From the NCBI GenBank assembly GCA_032209605.1, contig JASFXZ010000001.1, forward strand, positions 20,478,256 through 20,542,255: DNA of 64,000 nt. The letters run 5' to 3'. Both the position numbers and the translations under genes were made by a program. Shown in pieces: positions 31,401 to 40,905 of the stretch (position 1 is its first letter; each line of letters opens with the position of its first letter). Source of the DNA: Mactromeris polynyma (lineage: Eukaryota; Mollusca; Bivalvia; Venerida; Mactridae). Under the pieces are notes generated by a model. That model saw only the letters and a list, made by a program, of their open reading frames with translations, did not search any database and had not been told where the DNA came from.

Positions 31401-31954
31401 ATATAGAAACTTAAAACTCTTCTCAGTGAACTATCTGCAACATTTTCTGCAATTTTAGGCTACAACCAATACATATTGTTTCAGATAAATTTCTACAAAA
31501 TCTGTATACTTTCTGGACACCCCTCATAGGGTCCCAATATGGAATGATAATACCTGCTTTTGATAGCAGAGATGCTAACAGCACTATGGACCTACATATA
31601 TGGTATCTAAGATTAAAATCCAGATTAAGTTGAAACCCACCTGTTGTCAGTCCACAACAGTCCCCATAACTCTCTGTGCATTCCTTCGGGTCTCTTAAAT
31701 GTCACATCAGATTTTCTTGTAGGCTTTTTCTGCAAATGAGTAGAATGTAGAATGAGCAGTAAGAAATATTTCTGAAGCATTTCTATATGCATAAAATAAC
31801 AAGGATATCATTAGGATCAATAAATAAAGGAAAACTTATTTTAAGTTATATCGTTTACCTTCTTGTCACTGTTCATTAGAGCATCTTTAGTGATAAATTC
31901 CTTCTCAGGACCTCTGTCCAGTTCTAATATATCTTTGACATCACTACCGCTCAT
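19391..31954 (-). CDS. DMAP1: DMAP1, DNMT1-associated protein 1 (complete, 11 coding exons, 459 aa)
   Basis: DMAP1 (yeast Swc4/Eaf2 orthologue) is a nuclear subunit of the TIP60/NuA4 acetyltransferase and SRCAP remodelling complexes and binds DNMT1 in vertebrates. Exons in transcript order: 31859-31954, 31641-31729, 26371-26566, 24899-25117, 24134-24241, 23370-23561, 22491-22562, 21925-21997, 21106-21260, 20143-20253 and 19391-19459. All borders are GT-AG with matching phases and total 1380 nt; the human protein is 467 aa. The N-terminus MSGSDVKDILELD and PWKWMPFTNPARKDG are typical. A SANT/Myb-like domain spans ~147-197 (WTRQETDHLFDLCKRF). A basic coiled coil covers ~238-290 (VEEEEKLIEELKK). 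The DMAP1 C-terminal domain follows (MKLPASLGQKKTKAIEQ, FNELRQDIVLLYELK). The gene is convergent with CC2D2A; large introns carry repeats. Confidence 0.96.
19586..20010. mobile_element. GGTCGGCGC-family MITE, degenerate copy with insertion
   Basis: Ends AAAAAGATGGTCGGCGCT and GTACGGCTGCGCAGAAAAA, with the shared interior (CGGTTGAAGAGAAATTGCC, TTGGTTTACAAAACACTGAT). It is longer than the other copies (34803, 57211, 61979) because extra sequence starts right after the left end (AAGGGGAGATCACTGCGTAG, also found at 33253-33272). Confidence 0.6.
20143..20253 (-). CDS. DMAP1: DMAP1 exon 10
   Basis: 111 nt, acceptor attttag, donor gtacgt, phase 0 both ends. It encodes TPDVPLPENPDPLLEIGQ and an acidic SEDDLSRDAIDVV. 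Clear frame, low conservation. Confidence 0.85.
21106..21260 (-). CDS. DMAP1: DMAP1 exon 9
   Basis: 155 nt, acceptor tttttag, donor gtgagt; AG completes the Glu codon split from exon 8. It encodes YNPMPTDDITGHFNELRQ and LLYELKLALATCDYELETL, matching the conserved human FNELRSDLVLLYELK region. Confidence 0.95.
21424..21520 (+). mobile_element. tRNA-like SINE in DMAP1 intron
   Basis: GCTGTAGTGGTAAGCATAAC (A-box-like) and CCGGTTCGAATCCCGG (B box with a good T-stem) in + orientation, followed by an unrelated TTGACCAATTTTTCTTG tail. The acceptor arms do not pair over seven bases, so I favour a SINE head over a functional Gly/Asp-type tRNA. Confidence 0.5.
21925..21997 (-). CDS. DMAP1: DMAP1 exon 8
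   Basis: 73 nt, acceptor aatttcag, donor gtaaaa. It encodes MKLPASLGQKKTKAIEQVLE and ELGI, then one base of a split codon. Equivalent to human KLPSSVGQKK...EQ..LELG. Confidence 0.95.
22200..22262. repeat. Short tandem repeat AATCAGAGATTTTAGTGTG x3
   Basis: Three adjacent copies with 19-25 bp spacing in a DMAP1 intron. Confidence 0.8.
22491..22562 (-). CDS. DMAP1: DMAP1 exon 7
   Basis: 72 nt, acceptor tttccag, donor gtaaat, phase 0 both ends. It encodes QTPETTGIKFPDFKQPGVY and VRSQK; the GIKFPDFK..GVYLRSQ block is typical of DMAP1. Confidence 0.95.
23036..23129. mobile_element. hAT-like MITE, CACAGGAGATTG family, copy 3
   Basis: 94 bp with ends CACAGGAGATTG and CAATCTTCTATG. An exact 8-bp duplication ATTGTAAC lies on both sides (23028-23035 and 23130-23137). 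Confidence 0.88.
23370..23561 (-). CDS. DMAP1: DMAP1 exon 6, coiled coil
   Basis: 192 nt, acceptor tgtgtag, donor gtaagt, phase 0 both ends. A Lys/Glu-rich coiled coil begins VEEEEKLIEELKKIELRKKE and ends QQQQKIKETSA. Human DMAP1 has the same EEEEYLLQELRKIEARKKER segment. Confidence 0.95.
23757..24010. repeat. Dispersed repeat, partner of 11930-12160
   Basis: CAGGGGTCTCATTCAACTTA, then GGGGGTTGCAGCCC, GGGAATTTCAAGC and a GGTCAAACCGTTGTAGACAA segment share order with the other copy. Non-coding, in a DMAP1 intron. Confidence 0.5.
24134..24241 (-). CDS. DMAP1: DMAP1 exon 5
   Basis: 108 nt, acceptor tttaacag, donor gtaacg, phase 0 both ends. It encodes VRAPHGTDPKIRAFDADHER and KRKSQLVKLFNRTPEQ, the conserved YD..HE..RK.QL..LFNRTPEQ motif of DMAP1/Swc4. 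Confidence 0.96.
24899..25117 (-). CDS. DMAP1: DMAP1 exon 4, SANT/Myb-like domain
   Basis: 219 nt, acceptor cttttag, donor gtaagt, phase 0 both ends. It encodes QPEVPVYSDLEYQQHL, then WTRQETDHLFDLCKRFALRF, NDRWDREKY and VEDLKERYYSICNKLVK. This is the SANT-like fold of DMAP1, one of the most conserved parts of the protein. Confidence 0.97.
25120..25760. repeat. ~110-bp direct duplication flanking a gcccccact-type element
   Basis: GTAATTTAAGTACACATTGT with TTGATTAAATACAATTTAAG (25170-25215) reappears at about 25622-25670. Between them lies a truncated copy (25243-25460) of the element seen complete at 30849-31350 (GTCCATAGGACACAGATGCC). The small ORFs on both strands are by-products. Confidence 0.6.
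26371..26566 (-). CDS. DMAP1: DMAP1 exon 3
   Basis: 196 nt, acceptor acaacag, donor gtacat; A completes the Arg codon. It encodes DAPPLIPTDTNQGYKQMKAK, then RPWKWMPFTNPARKDGAIFH and HWRR. The human protein reads VRPWKWMPFTNPARKDGAMFFHWRR, so identity here is very high. Confidence 0.97.
27655..27845. mobile_element. hAT-like TIR element, CAGGGGTTCCA ends
   Basis: CAGGGGTTCCACTAGGGGC at the left and ...GGTCAAATGGAACCCCTG at the right bound 191 bp of non-coding DNA. The flanking 8-mers do not match, so the target duplication is lost or absent. Confidence 0.55.
28266..28301. promoter_or_regulatory. Two full CRE palindromes in DMAP1 intron 2
   Basis: TGACGTCA at 28266-28273 and 28294-28301, with a half site TGACG between. 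Full CRE palindromes are CREB/ATF sites in animals. Function here is not shown. Confidence 0.35.
28664..29930. repeat. ~20-21 bp minisatellite (CCAACCTGGCACATTA unit), ~1.25 kb
   Basis: A core array of TGGCACATTACCATCCCAAC units at 28.67-29.24 kb grades into a more diverged, C-rich form (GACATATTACCACTCCATTA, runs of C) to about 29.93 kb. It lies in the large DMAP1 intron between exons 2 and 3. The ~200 aa open frames on both strands arise from the near-21-bp period and are not genes. Confidence 0.93.
30141..30205. repeat. ~65-bp hairpin
   Basis: TTTGAGGGTTTAGTAGAAAA and TTTTTCTACTAAGCCCTCAAA form an imperfect foldback; probably a short MITE like those at 3224 and 4593, though from a different family. 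Confidence 0.55.
30330..30578. mobile_element. TIR element, CAGGGGCC family, copy 2
   Basis: CAGGGGCCTAATTCAGAAAC ... ATGTTTGTGAATAAAGCCCCAG with inner arms TCAGACTTAGACTTTTAA and TTTAAAGTCTTGAG, matching the layout of 3603-3868. Confidence 0.6.
30849..31350. mobile_element. gcccccact...agtgggggc repeat element, ~0.5 kb
   Basis: Begins near GTCCATAGGACACAGATGCC / CCCACT and ends AGAGTGGGGGCATAAAA. Inside, two related blocks repeat (AAGTCAAGGGCCATAACTCT, CATGAAACCCCAGGTGCA). Fragments of the same family are at 25243-25460 and probably 44700-44850. There is no coding capacity. Confidence 0.6.
31641..31729 (-). CDS. DMAP1: DMAP1 exon 2
   Basis: 89 nt, acceptor tttgcag, donor gtgggt, ends in phase 2. 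It encodes KKPTRKSDVTFKRPEGMHRE and LWGLLWTDN; the KRPEGMHREVYALLYSD block is a DMAP1 hallmark. Confidence 0.96.
31859..31954 (-). CDS. DMAP1: DMAP1 exon 1 (start codon)
   Basis: ATG at 31954-31952 begins MSGSDVKDILELDRGPEKEF; donor gtaaac after SDKK. A splice acceptor (ctttttTgttgtcag) ends at 31976, so about 21 nt of 5' UTR precede the ATG and a non-coding first exon probably lies upstream. Confidence 0.93.
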
Positions 31955-31975
31955 CTTCACAACTTAGCAGATAAT

Positions 31976-32400
31976 CTGACAACAAAAAAGAAAGGACAAT
32001 TATGAATTCCATACGATTATGAACAAAGACTAAGATCAACACAATAAGTTATCAAATAGATCATAAATTACTGTAATTGTATATCTGCAACATACATTCA
32101 AATTATGCCGAAAACATATCTATAAACACCGGAATATGTGTGCAACTATCCGAATACTCATGACCGAAAACTTGAAAGTACACAATACGCGCAACTTCAC
32201 CGATAATCATATATTCATATTCCAAATTAATACATTGTTTCTCTTTAAGTTGCTGTTATTGAAAATACCATATAAAACTTGTATATACCTTACTATTGAC
32301 GAATTAACGCTTCAAGTAGTCCAAGCGTTTAAGGCTTGCTATTGTTGTTGTTGTCGGTTATCAGTATTCGCACTTAAACAGTATCGAATACTAGAGATTC
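31976..32400 (-). promoter_or_regulatory. Likely 5' UTR intron and promoter region of DMAP1
   Basis: The acceptor-like sequence just upstream of the ATG implies a non-coding first exon. I see no clear TATA box or donor that I can pin down, so only the region is given. Confidence 0.3.
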
Positions 32401-33080
32401 GGGTCGGTACATAATATTTATAATATTTACTTTGATCGTAATCACTCCCATATCGCGTGTTTTGAGATGAAGCCTGAGCATGAATGCTGGATCAGAAATA
32501 TTAGCCCTCTTGTCACCGAGATGAATGCAGAACACTTAAAATGTTCATGTTAGATCAATGCATAAACAAAGACTTAAATGGTATTTAGGTCTTTGGCATT
32601 AATAAACTGATATACTTAAAATTTTAATAGCAAGCAATAAAGGCAAACCGATATTCAGTTCTCGGCGGCAGCTAGAAAGATCTTGTCATACATTTGCAAA
32701 TTGATATGGGCTTTTAAAAGATTGTTACAAGTCAACCCCATCGAATTCTTATGCAGGGACCGTATATGAACATACAAAGTGTGTTTCAGATTTGTGATCA
32801 GGAAACGGACGTATTTTTTAACAAAAATTAGGCCCTACTAGTCAGTAGTCATTGTATTTTACATTAGTTCAAATTAACGCTATATGACTTCGAGCAGCAA
32901 AACACTTATCTCGACTACCGCACACGTACACACTGTCAAATTTGCGAATGAATTATACAAGATACGATTCCCCTGTGTGGTGAATCTGTGGTATATCACC
33001 ATGACAACCGCTTAAATATTGTGATTTCTAAATCCTAGGAGGAATATTCGATGTCGTCTGTAATAAATACTGCCAATGAA

Positions 33081-33130
33081 AGTTATATATAACCACGGAC
33101 CTATATACTGTATATAGGTCCGTGATATAA
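33081..33130. repeat. Near-perfect short palindrome
   Basis: CACGGACCTATATA and TATATAGGTCCGTG pair across a 3-base loop (33094-33124), and GTTATAT / ATATAAC extend the symmetry outside. It could be a very short foldback element. Confidence 0.7.
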
Positions 33131-34602
33131 CATAACTTATACAAAATCACCAACATTGGCATCGGTTTTCAAGGACCAAGGTAGACAACCGTGATACACA
33201 TACATCAAACTCCACGCAGCGGTTATCTTTCCTTGCAGTATAGCAATACTTAAAAGGGGAGATCACTGCGTAGGAGATTGGTAGCTCATGTTGACTGATT
33301 GCAGCAGTAATTTACTCACTGAAGAGTGTAATAATTTAGGGTGTTTGCTTTTGTTGATATTAGAATTTGAAAACAAGAATGTTTGTTCTTGCGGTATACG
33401 ATGAGTTTCCAATTATCCTCAATGATACAATATTGAAATTGTATAAACAACATACGTACCAATATGTAAAATGACTCAAATGAAACGTCTATGTCATATG
33501 GACATTACGCCAAATTATATTAAAATGGAATGACATTTTTTCTCTTCTCTGATGGCTAGACGTTAGTTTAAAACCACCTACATAGTTCTGTTCCGATAGT
33601 GATGTACGTCTGAACCGAAAGTAGCCGATTTGAGACATTATAATGAAAGTAAGAATTTTCTCCGAACTTAATTCTGATAAATCGGTGAGTATTATTTAAA
33701 TCTATCGTTTTGATCGAACTAAGAATGACAAAGTGTCATTACATAAAACACATTTCGCACCTGTTTCATGCCGATCAGTGTCACATCCAGTAGTCTATGT
33801 CTTCAGATTTTCAGTGACAGCAATGTGTCCTCGAATACGGTCCGAAGTTAAATATCTTATTTCTTGCAAGTCAAAGCAAAAGGTGTATTTGCATAAACAA
33901 AAAAAATGTCTATTGCAAAACAGAAAGAAACAACATATAAAAAGAAACACAAAATATACAATGTAGTCTTTAATATTCAATAATCATTTGCATAATCATT
34001 ATATTATACATGTATACATTTGTATTGTTATGCAGAATTATGACATTTTGGTCAACAAACATGTTTAATTTAATGTTAATTAAGTGTGTCTTCTCCGCAA
34101 CTGTATATATGTTTGAATAATCCTGTACATACGCTCGTACAAGTATTTGTTAAAATGTTTTCCTCATGGTCCGCGAGGCTAATTGGATTTTGAAATAAAG
34201 TTCTTGTATATCATTATATATAAATCATACCAAAATCGAACAATATAGGTAGTTTTCGTAAAGACCAAATAATAATTAAGAGACTATAAAACAACACAGT
34301 AGTTTTTGTTCTGTCAAAAAACACACGCAGATGGTATCCATCTCCTTTTCGTTGACATGACCAAAAATAATATGATTTACGAGTGCGAGAAATTGAGTAC
34401 AGGTAAGTCACAAGAAAGGTAATATATTGGCCTCGTTTAGTCGCCGATTAATTATTTACTTTTACTTTTTTGTATATATTTCTGGACACCAATATCCATG
34501 TTTCGATGAAAGATATTGATGTCATTATGTCGTACAAAAATTCTGGAACCAATGCTAGTATAGCAAATACATGTATATATACTTGTATACACGTACATCA
34601 CA

Positions 34603-34770
34603 GTAAAAACTTATATTCATACCTCTTCGAAATTAAGACCAATTAACTAATAAGACTGTATTTTCATGGACCTATTTTAATATTTCTTCCAGACTTTTAC
34701 TCGATAATCGGACCACCTCACAAGACCGACCTTCTTCAATGATTGTCTTATTGCTGAGATTTCATTGTGA
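34603..34770. mobile_element. Decayed pogo-like MITE
   Basis: CAGTAAAAACTTATATTCAT at the left, CTCTTCGAAATTAAGACC inside and GTCTTATTGCTGAGATTTCA at the right correspond to the family at 14772, with many changes. Confidence 0.5.
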
Positions 34771-34802
34771 TTCCAACTGAAAACATGAACTATCTTGAAA
34801 CA

Positions 34803-35058
34803 AGATGGTCGGCGCAATTGAAAGGTTAAGATTTGTTTTGCCACATAAAAAATGCCGAGAAGTTACGATTGCTGGTCAATCCAGATGCAACATGAATTTC
34901 GGTAAGGTAACGTATCCTTTATCGAAAGGTTAACCAGTCCGCATCAATGTTACAAACAGTGTTTGATTGAAGAGAAATTGCTTTGGTGGTTAACGTAAGA
35001 TTTGAGTGGTTTACGCAACACTGATATGCAACTAGCAAACCATGTTAGTACGGCGGCG
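34803..35058. mobile_element. GGTCGGCGC-family MITE, ~256 bp
   Basis: AAGATGGTCGGCGCAATTGA at the left and GTACGGCGGCGCCAAAAAA at the right; interior AACCAGTCCGCATCAATGTT and TTGGTGGTTAACGTAAGATT shared with copies at 57211 and 61979 (inverted). Confidence 0.7.
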
Positions 35059-36433
35059 CCAAAAAAATCATTAAATAATTATCGGCATAGATAATATCGA
35101 AAGTTGGCGCTAAATTATTGTACATATATCTAAGATTTGGTAAAGTATATGTAACAACCACGCATACAGTCCTTGGTATACTGGCACGTATAATTAAAAT
35201 GGGTTATTCGAAACCATGCATTATTCGACATAAAATTCGGAACCCGATGAATTTCGAATAAACGAGCTATTTATTGTACAGTCAAGCCACGTTTATTCGA
35301 CAAGCGTCATGATCCGCATACTTGGTATCATCCGAAATAAATATCATGCTTTTAACTGATCAACAACATTTTAACAAACATTGTAGACCATCAAACAATG
35401 TTCATTTCTACAGAAACATAGTAACTTGTACTATATTTGCCTTCAGATTTCTGTACGTGTATCAAATCTCGGCATAATAGCTTCTAACCTTAGACGTAAA
35501 TCTAAGTTGTCTCGAAAAACTATATAAAAACGTATATATACACAAATCTCGTCTACATGCGATTTGGTTAAAGGCCACTGAACTGACCAATTGTCATTTG
35601 TCATTGGATACATTTATTTCGTCCAGTTATTAGTTGTTTGCCTCCTGGGATATCGGACGACCTTCTTTTTTCCCTGGTACACGTCATTTTACGTCATCTG
35701 TAATATACTTTCTTGCGCTGGACCTCACTTCATTAATTAATTATAAATGGAAGATATTCATGATGAATTCGGTATAGGAGAACCGTAGACACGGTCTTAC
35801 CCACTGGCAATGTACGCAATTAGAGACAGTGTGCATGGCATAATGAATAGGACTACCAATGGGGAATTGTCACATGACCAAACGGAGGACCGGAAATATC
35901 ATTGTAAGTGGTATAAGAATGTAGCTACGACATCATGTATAAAACAGAAAGTGGTTGGGAGAAATAATCTAGTAGAATGAGCAAACCTGTCGTTTTGAAT
36001 TTACAGAATATACGCTACGTTATAGGCCTAACGATGCAATCTGAAACGACGAAAATGATTTTGACAAATTGACATCGACTTTTTCGGTAGTTCAATTATT
36101 TCAAATTGTAAATACTTTTTTTTCACTGCTATGAAAATAAGCGTTGTATCCAGTAGCGGTTTACAAACTTTATGGAATAGTATTGGTAGGTTAGCACTTT
36201 TGACCAGTTGGTCATGTTTTACTGATACGTAAAGAAGAACCATTAACACCCATACTCACACTGTCAGCTGTGTGATATCTGTTTTATAGACTTGGGTCAA
36301 AGACCTTATATGGTGATTTCTCACACCTGGTGCGTTAATAATTAATGCATTTATTGCGTTGTCTCGTCATCGCATTGATTAGAAAACCGTTGGTCGTACC
36401 AGTAAACAGTACTCTGATGTATACAGTGTGGAC

Positions 36434-36535
36434 CACGTGAGATTGTTACGAGTGTTCTCCCTTTATCCCTTCAAGGGATAAGGGGAAAGAACTCTGGAAA
36501 GGATAAAGGGAGAGAAATCATTACCATCTTCAGTG
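36434..36535. mobile_element. hAT-like MITE, CACAGGAGATTG family, copy 4
   Basis: 102 bp, ends CACGTGAGATTGTTACGAGT and ...ACCATCTTCAGTG, arms TTCTCCCTTTATCCCTT and GGATAAAGGGAGAGAA. Exact 8-bp duplication GTGTGGAC (36426-36433 and 36536-36543). Confidence 0.88.
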
Positions 36536-37905
36536 GTGTGGACAATCGCTTGTTACACATTCAAATGTGCTTGTTTAGTTTTATTTATTTTAGATTGATT
36601 ACTAAATAAATTCTTACAGCTTAAAGTAAATATTCTCAATGACTACTTCCCGGGTACCAAGCCAGTGCTCCGCGCCAAATCCAAGGATTGTAAAATTCGT
36701 GATCGATCGAACTCATTGCCTTGAATCAGGAATCACACACCCCTACCCCTCGACCACTACCACGCCTACCTTAGGTTAATAACTGTGAATGGTTTTATAT
36801 TCTGTCAGAATTCAACGACAGTCAATAAAGAAAACTGTTTGGTCAACTTCTCTATGTCAAGTCCAATTAACAGGACGTTTAAGACAGTGTGTAACATTTT
36901 TAATTGATCGTCGTTCCCTACAGAGAGATGGAAAGTATAAAACATAGATCGTAAAATACGGCGTAGGAGTAAGGCTACTAAATTGCATACATATGATTTG
37001 ACTAAGCACAGAAAAATGAATGTTTCAATGAAACATTACCAAAGCCAGCCCCATAACTAGTGTTACAATATAATGGAGACAATGGGGGAACAAGGGTCAT
37101 TCTTTTCTATAATTAGACTTCTTCGTAACCTGAAATGACTAGTTGTACTACGAAAACCACTTGTTCCGGAGGTGGCGCAAGAATAGCAGGTAAGTGAATC
37201 GGTTAAAAATAGTTCAATATATCTGGGCGTAACCTGCATAACATACTCAAATCTTTACTGCACAATTAAATTTAATGGTTAAACAATGGACAATGATGAT
37301 TCGTACTTTCTGTGAATCTGGAAGTGTTCAATACCGAACAACTTTAGTACTTTCAGCGCTTTGATTTTGATAAGTGCTTCCGTTTGCCCCAAGGTAGCTA
37401 CGAGTCTGACCGTAAACAGTTTGTTAGTCAGTGTGATATCACATACACGTGCAGAATGCCTTCTTAGTTCCTAGAATATGAACCCATGACGTATCTTATT
37501 ATTCACTAGTAGATTCAATAAACACGCCCAGTGATAATGAAAGCGGAAAGCTGAGGAAATCGCACATTCACTTGTTAGATTTGAAATATTCCAGTAGTAA
37601 ATGAAAAGAATGCTTCGGCGAAACGAAGGTCATTTTAAATTGAGACACCACGTATGTTTATAGCAGCGCGACATTTCTTCAATGATTGAAGTTGTTTCTA
37701 AGACAATAAAATGCATCTATAGACAGCAATGAAGGCCTGCTCTCTGTACATTTGGGTAGTTCCAATTCAACATATGTATAATATGTTGTCCTTCTCTTTT
37801 CCCGAAGGAGTGACTTTTCACGACCCCATTACTGGATTAAAGCCACACACATATAATAACCCTCACCCTTTCCCTAACACCGACACGTAAATAGCATCAA
37901 TACCA

Positions 37906-37935
37906 CAGGGGATTGGCACGAGTTCTCTCCCTTCA
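37906..37935. mobile_element. hAT-like MITE family, truncated left end
   Basis: CACAGGGGATTGGCACGAGT followed by TCTCTCCCTT is the left end of the family; the right end is missing. Confidence 0.5.
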
Positions 37936-38970
37936 GTGAGCCGTCTTAGCCCTCTTGTTGAATATTGAAGAAGTTATTTTGGTACAGTCTCGTTTCGTGC
38001 CATACGACTTTAGTCCAGTTACTATTGTGGGCCAGCGTAGTGATCTATTATTGAAGATTCAAATCGACTTAAACAATATTTCCATTAAATGTCCACACCA
38101 CAATCAAAATCAATCACTCGGAACACCTCGAGGATTATTAGCATAAATGTCTTTATTCCGAACTTTGCCGAATACCGCCGAGCAGTGACGATTGAGAATC
38201 AATGAAACGGAATTGACCGGTTCCGTAATAAAGACCATAGTTTTAATGAGAAAATCCGTCCCTGATGTTAATTAGAAGTGCGTGATGGTCGTATTATTGA
38301 TCAAAAGCCTGGGAAAAATAATTTTCAGAATTGATCAAAGTATCGGTTTGTCTTACTGACCCACTTCAAGCGTCTGTGTGAGTTAGAATCAATTTTATGT
38401 CAGTGTCTCAAAGCAATTCCTCAGACGCGTCGCTGACTGAATAAGCGTCTTTAAATTATTCGAACACAAGGGAAAACAATACTTATGTTTTAGAATTTAT
38501 TTTAGAAGTGCTGCATAAGTTTTCCGATCCGGAATATATCCCCAGGAAATCAGATCATTACCGCATTATCGCAGTTTTGCCTCGAGTTGCATTCCTCATA
38601 TTTCAATAACCGCTTTATCTAGAACGAGTGTACCTTCTCGATGGCCATGTACTCTAGTATTTGAATAGGGGAGTGGAATATGTTCTACTTCTATTGTCAG
38701 AGAAGCGGAAAAAACAGTGACAATGACATTTAGTCTACATTATGCGAACTACAACGGTATACAAGTAAGACAGTGGATGACTTATAGCGGTGGCTCGACA
38801 TATGAGTCATAGTGTGAAAGGCATAACCTTTATGCTACTTTGAATGACTAATGTTGAACGTCGAGCACAATATAACAGTTTGGAATTACATTCTGAAGAG
38901 TTTGAATGATGTGTGTCGACGCAAAGGCACTCATAATTTTTCAAAGTTTGACTATCGAGTGTCAAACGTC

Positions 38971-38976
38971 GAGCCC
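38971..38976 (+). repeat. Left target-site duplication GAGCCC of the Ginger1-like element
   Basis: GAGCCC abuts the TGT left terminus and recurs after the ACA right terminus at 47538-47543. Because one extra inverted base fits (CTGT...ACAG), a 4-bp AGCC duplication is an equally consistent reading. Confidence 0.75.
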
Positions 38977-39172
38977 TGTCGGACCGTATTTGGTACAAAA
39001 ACGAATATGTACAAATTTGTACCATATTCGGCCGAATATGGTACAACTGTCTAATTGTACCATATACGTATCTGCAGTTTTGGGGTAAAATGCCTGACCA
39101 AATATGGTACAAACTTGTACCATATTCGGATGAAAAATGTACCACATTCGTTCCGAATATGGTACACACTCA
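38977..39172. repeat. Left TIR and subterminal palindromic site array
   Basis: After the terminal TGTCGGACCGTATTTGGTAC there are about eight copies of CCGAATATGGTAC in both orientations, several head to head (ACCATATTCGGCCGAATATG). Variants include CCAAATATGGTAC and GTACCATATAC. They are natural candidates for transposase binding sites. Confidence 0.9.
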
Positions 39173-39199
39173 TCATCGTCATCGTCATCATCATCATCG

Positions 39200-39230
<31 letters not shown>

Positions 39231-39283
39231 AACTACAATTTGCATCAACGTCATCAATACCATCATGAAAATAATCATCATCG

Positions 39284-39314
<31 letters not shown>

Positions 39315-40580
39315 AATCATCATCAGCATCATCATCATCATCATCATAATCATCATCATCGGCGGCCGGTAATCATTGGCGTCAACATAATAAAAAACTT
39401 TTTTCATCATCATCATTATAATCATTATCATCGGCCGATAAACATCGCAGTTATCATCATCACAATCATCAAACCCCAATCATCATCACCATTGTCATCA
39501 TCATCAATTACATCATCATCGTCACCATTAACACCATCATCATCATCGTCACCATTAACGCCATTATCATCATCATCGTCATGATGATGACAAAAGTTTT
39601 GATGATGATGACGACGATCAAAATTACCGTCATCATCATCATCACAAACTTTTATCATCATTGTCATCATCATCACCATCATTATCACCACAATCATCAA
39701 GGTCATCATCATCATCATCAACACCATCATCATCATCACCATTATCATCATCGTAATGAAGATCACAAAAATGTGATGATGATAACTGCGATGTTTTTCG
39801 GTCGATGGTGATGATGATGACAAAAGTTTTGTAATGATGATAACGACGGTCAGCACATCATCATCATCATAATCTACCGATAAAAATCGCCGTCAGCATC
39901 ATCAAAACACATTTGTCATCATAATCATCATCATTATAATAATCATCATCGACCGATAAACATCGCTGTCATAATCATCAAAATACGTTTGTTATCATCA
40001 TCATCATCATCATCATCATCACATCAATTATCAACACCCCAATGATCATCATCGTTGTTATCTTCACCAACACCACCATCATCATCACCATCAAAACCAA
40101 CATCATCATATCCATTATCATGATCGTAATGGTGATCACAAAAGTTTTTTTTGTGATGATAATGACAGCGATGTTTTCGGTCGATAATGAGGATGTTGTG
40201 ATGATGATGACGACGATGAGAATATCATCATCATCATCGGCCAATAAACATCGCCATCATCATCATCACAAATATTTTGTTATCATCATCATCATTATCA
40301 TAATCTTCTGCCGATAAACATCGCCGTCATCATCATCTAAAATCTTATCATCATCATTATAACCATCATCATCGTCCGATAAACATCGCTGTCATCATCA
40401 TCCCAAAACGTTTGTTATCATCATCATCATCATCATTATCATCATCATCATCACCACAATCATCAAACCCCAATCATCATAACCACTGTCATCATCATCA
40501 CCACCACCATCATCATCACATTATTTTTACCATCATCATCATCACAAATGTTTTGTCATCATCATCATCACATATTCATT
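39165..40580. repeat. ATC/CAT trinucleotide array with an embedded higher-order unit
   Basis: About 1.4 kb of imperfect (CAT)n. Every 60-200 bp a conserved insert CCGATAAACATCGC then (C/T)GTCATCATC and AAAA(C/T)NTTTGTTATCATC reappears (for example near 39437, 39877, 39948, 40240, 40311 and 40377), so it is a complex satellite and not a plain microsatellite. The His/Met/Ser-rich open frames on all strands are artefacts of the triplet period. Confidence 0.92.
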
Positions 40581-40642
40581 TTACATTTTGTATTTTATAA
40601 TTTGTTTCATTCAAGAGATTCAACAAACTTGTACTTTTTTCA

Positions 40643-40648
40643 TTTATT
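40643..40648 (-). promoter_or_regulatory. Candidate poly(A) signal of the transposase gene
   Basis: AATAAA on the minus strand about 260 nt after the transposase stop codon and before the CAT array. Confidence 0.5.
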
Positions 40649-40905
40649 GGTATACTGACAGGATTTTTCAAAGTAATATTGAAGAACATAGAACAGCATT
40701 TAAATTTTAATCCAACTGTAGCATTTTGACCAGACATAATATACATATATACATTCATTTTAGTAGCAGCCAAAATATCCCAAATGTGCTTCGTAAAAAG
40801 TTACCATTAAATGAGCAAATGACAACAAATTTCCGGTAGAAGAACATAATCATCAATCACAAAAATAACATAACAGGTTTCCAAACACCGATATACATGT
40901 ATATT

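Larger units (their letters stand above)
32401..38970. other. Intergenic stretch without a supported gene
   Basis: 6.5 kb between the DMAP1 5' end and the transposon. ORFs are at most 77 codons with no recognisable motifs. It holds a 37-bp-class palindrome (33081-33130), a decayed pogo-like MITE (34603-34770), a GGTCGGCGC-family MITE (34803-35058), an hAT-like MITE (36434-36535) and a truncated copy (37906-37935). Confidence 0.6.

Noticed and set aside
36900..37200. Short ATG frame plus a good donor (gcaggtaagtg) near 37190 as a gene start
   Set aside because: The frame closes after 21 codons and no matching downstream exon is visible.
39090..39856. Long His-, Met- and Ser-rich ORFs on both strands in the CAT array
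   Set aside because: They follow from the triplet repeat, which leaves all frames open; no start context, no domain, no splice support.
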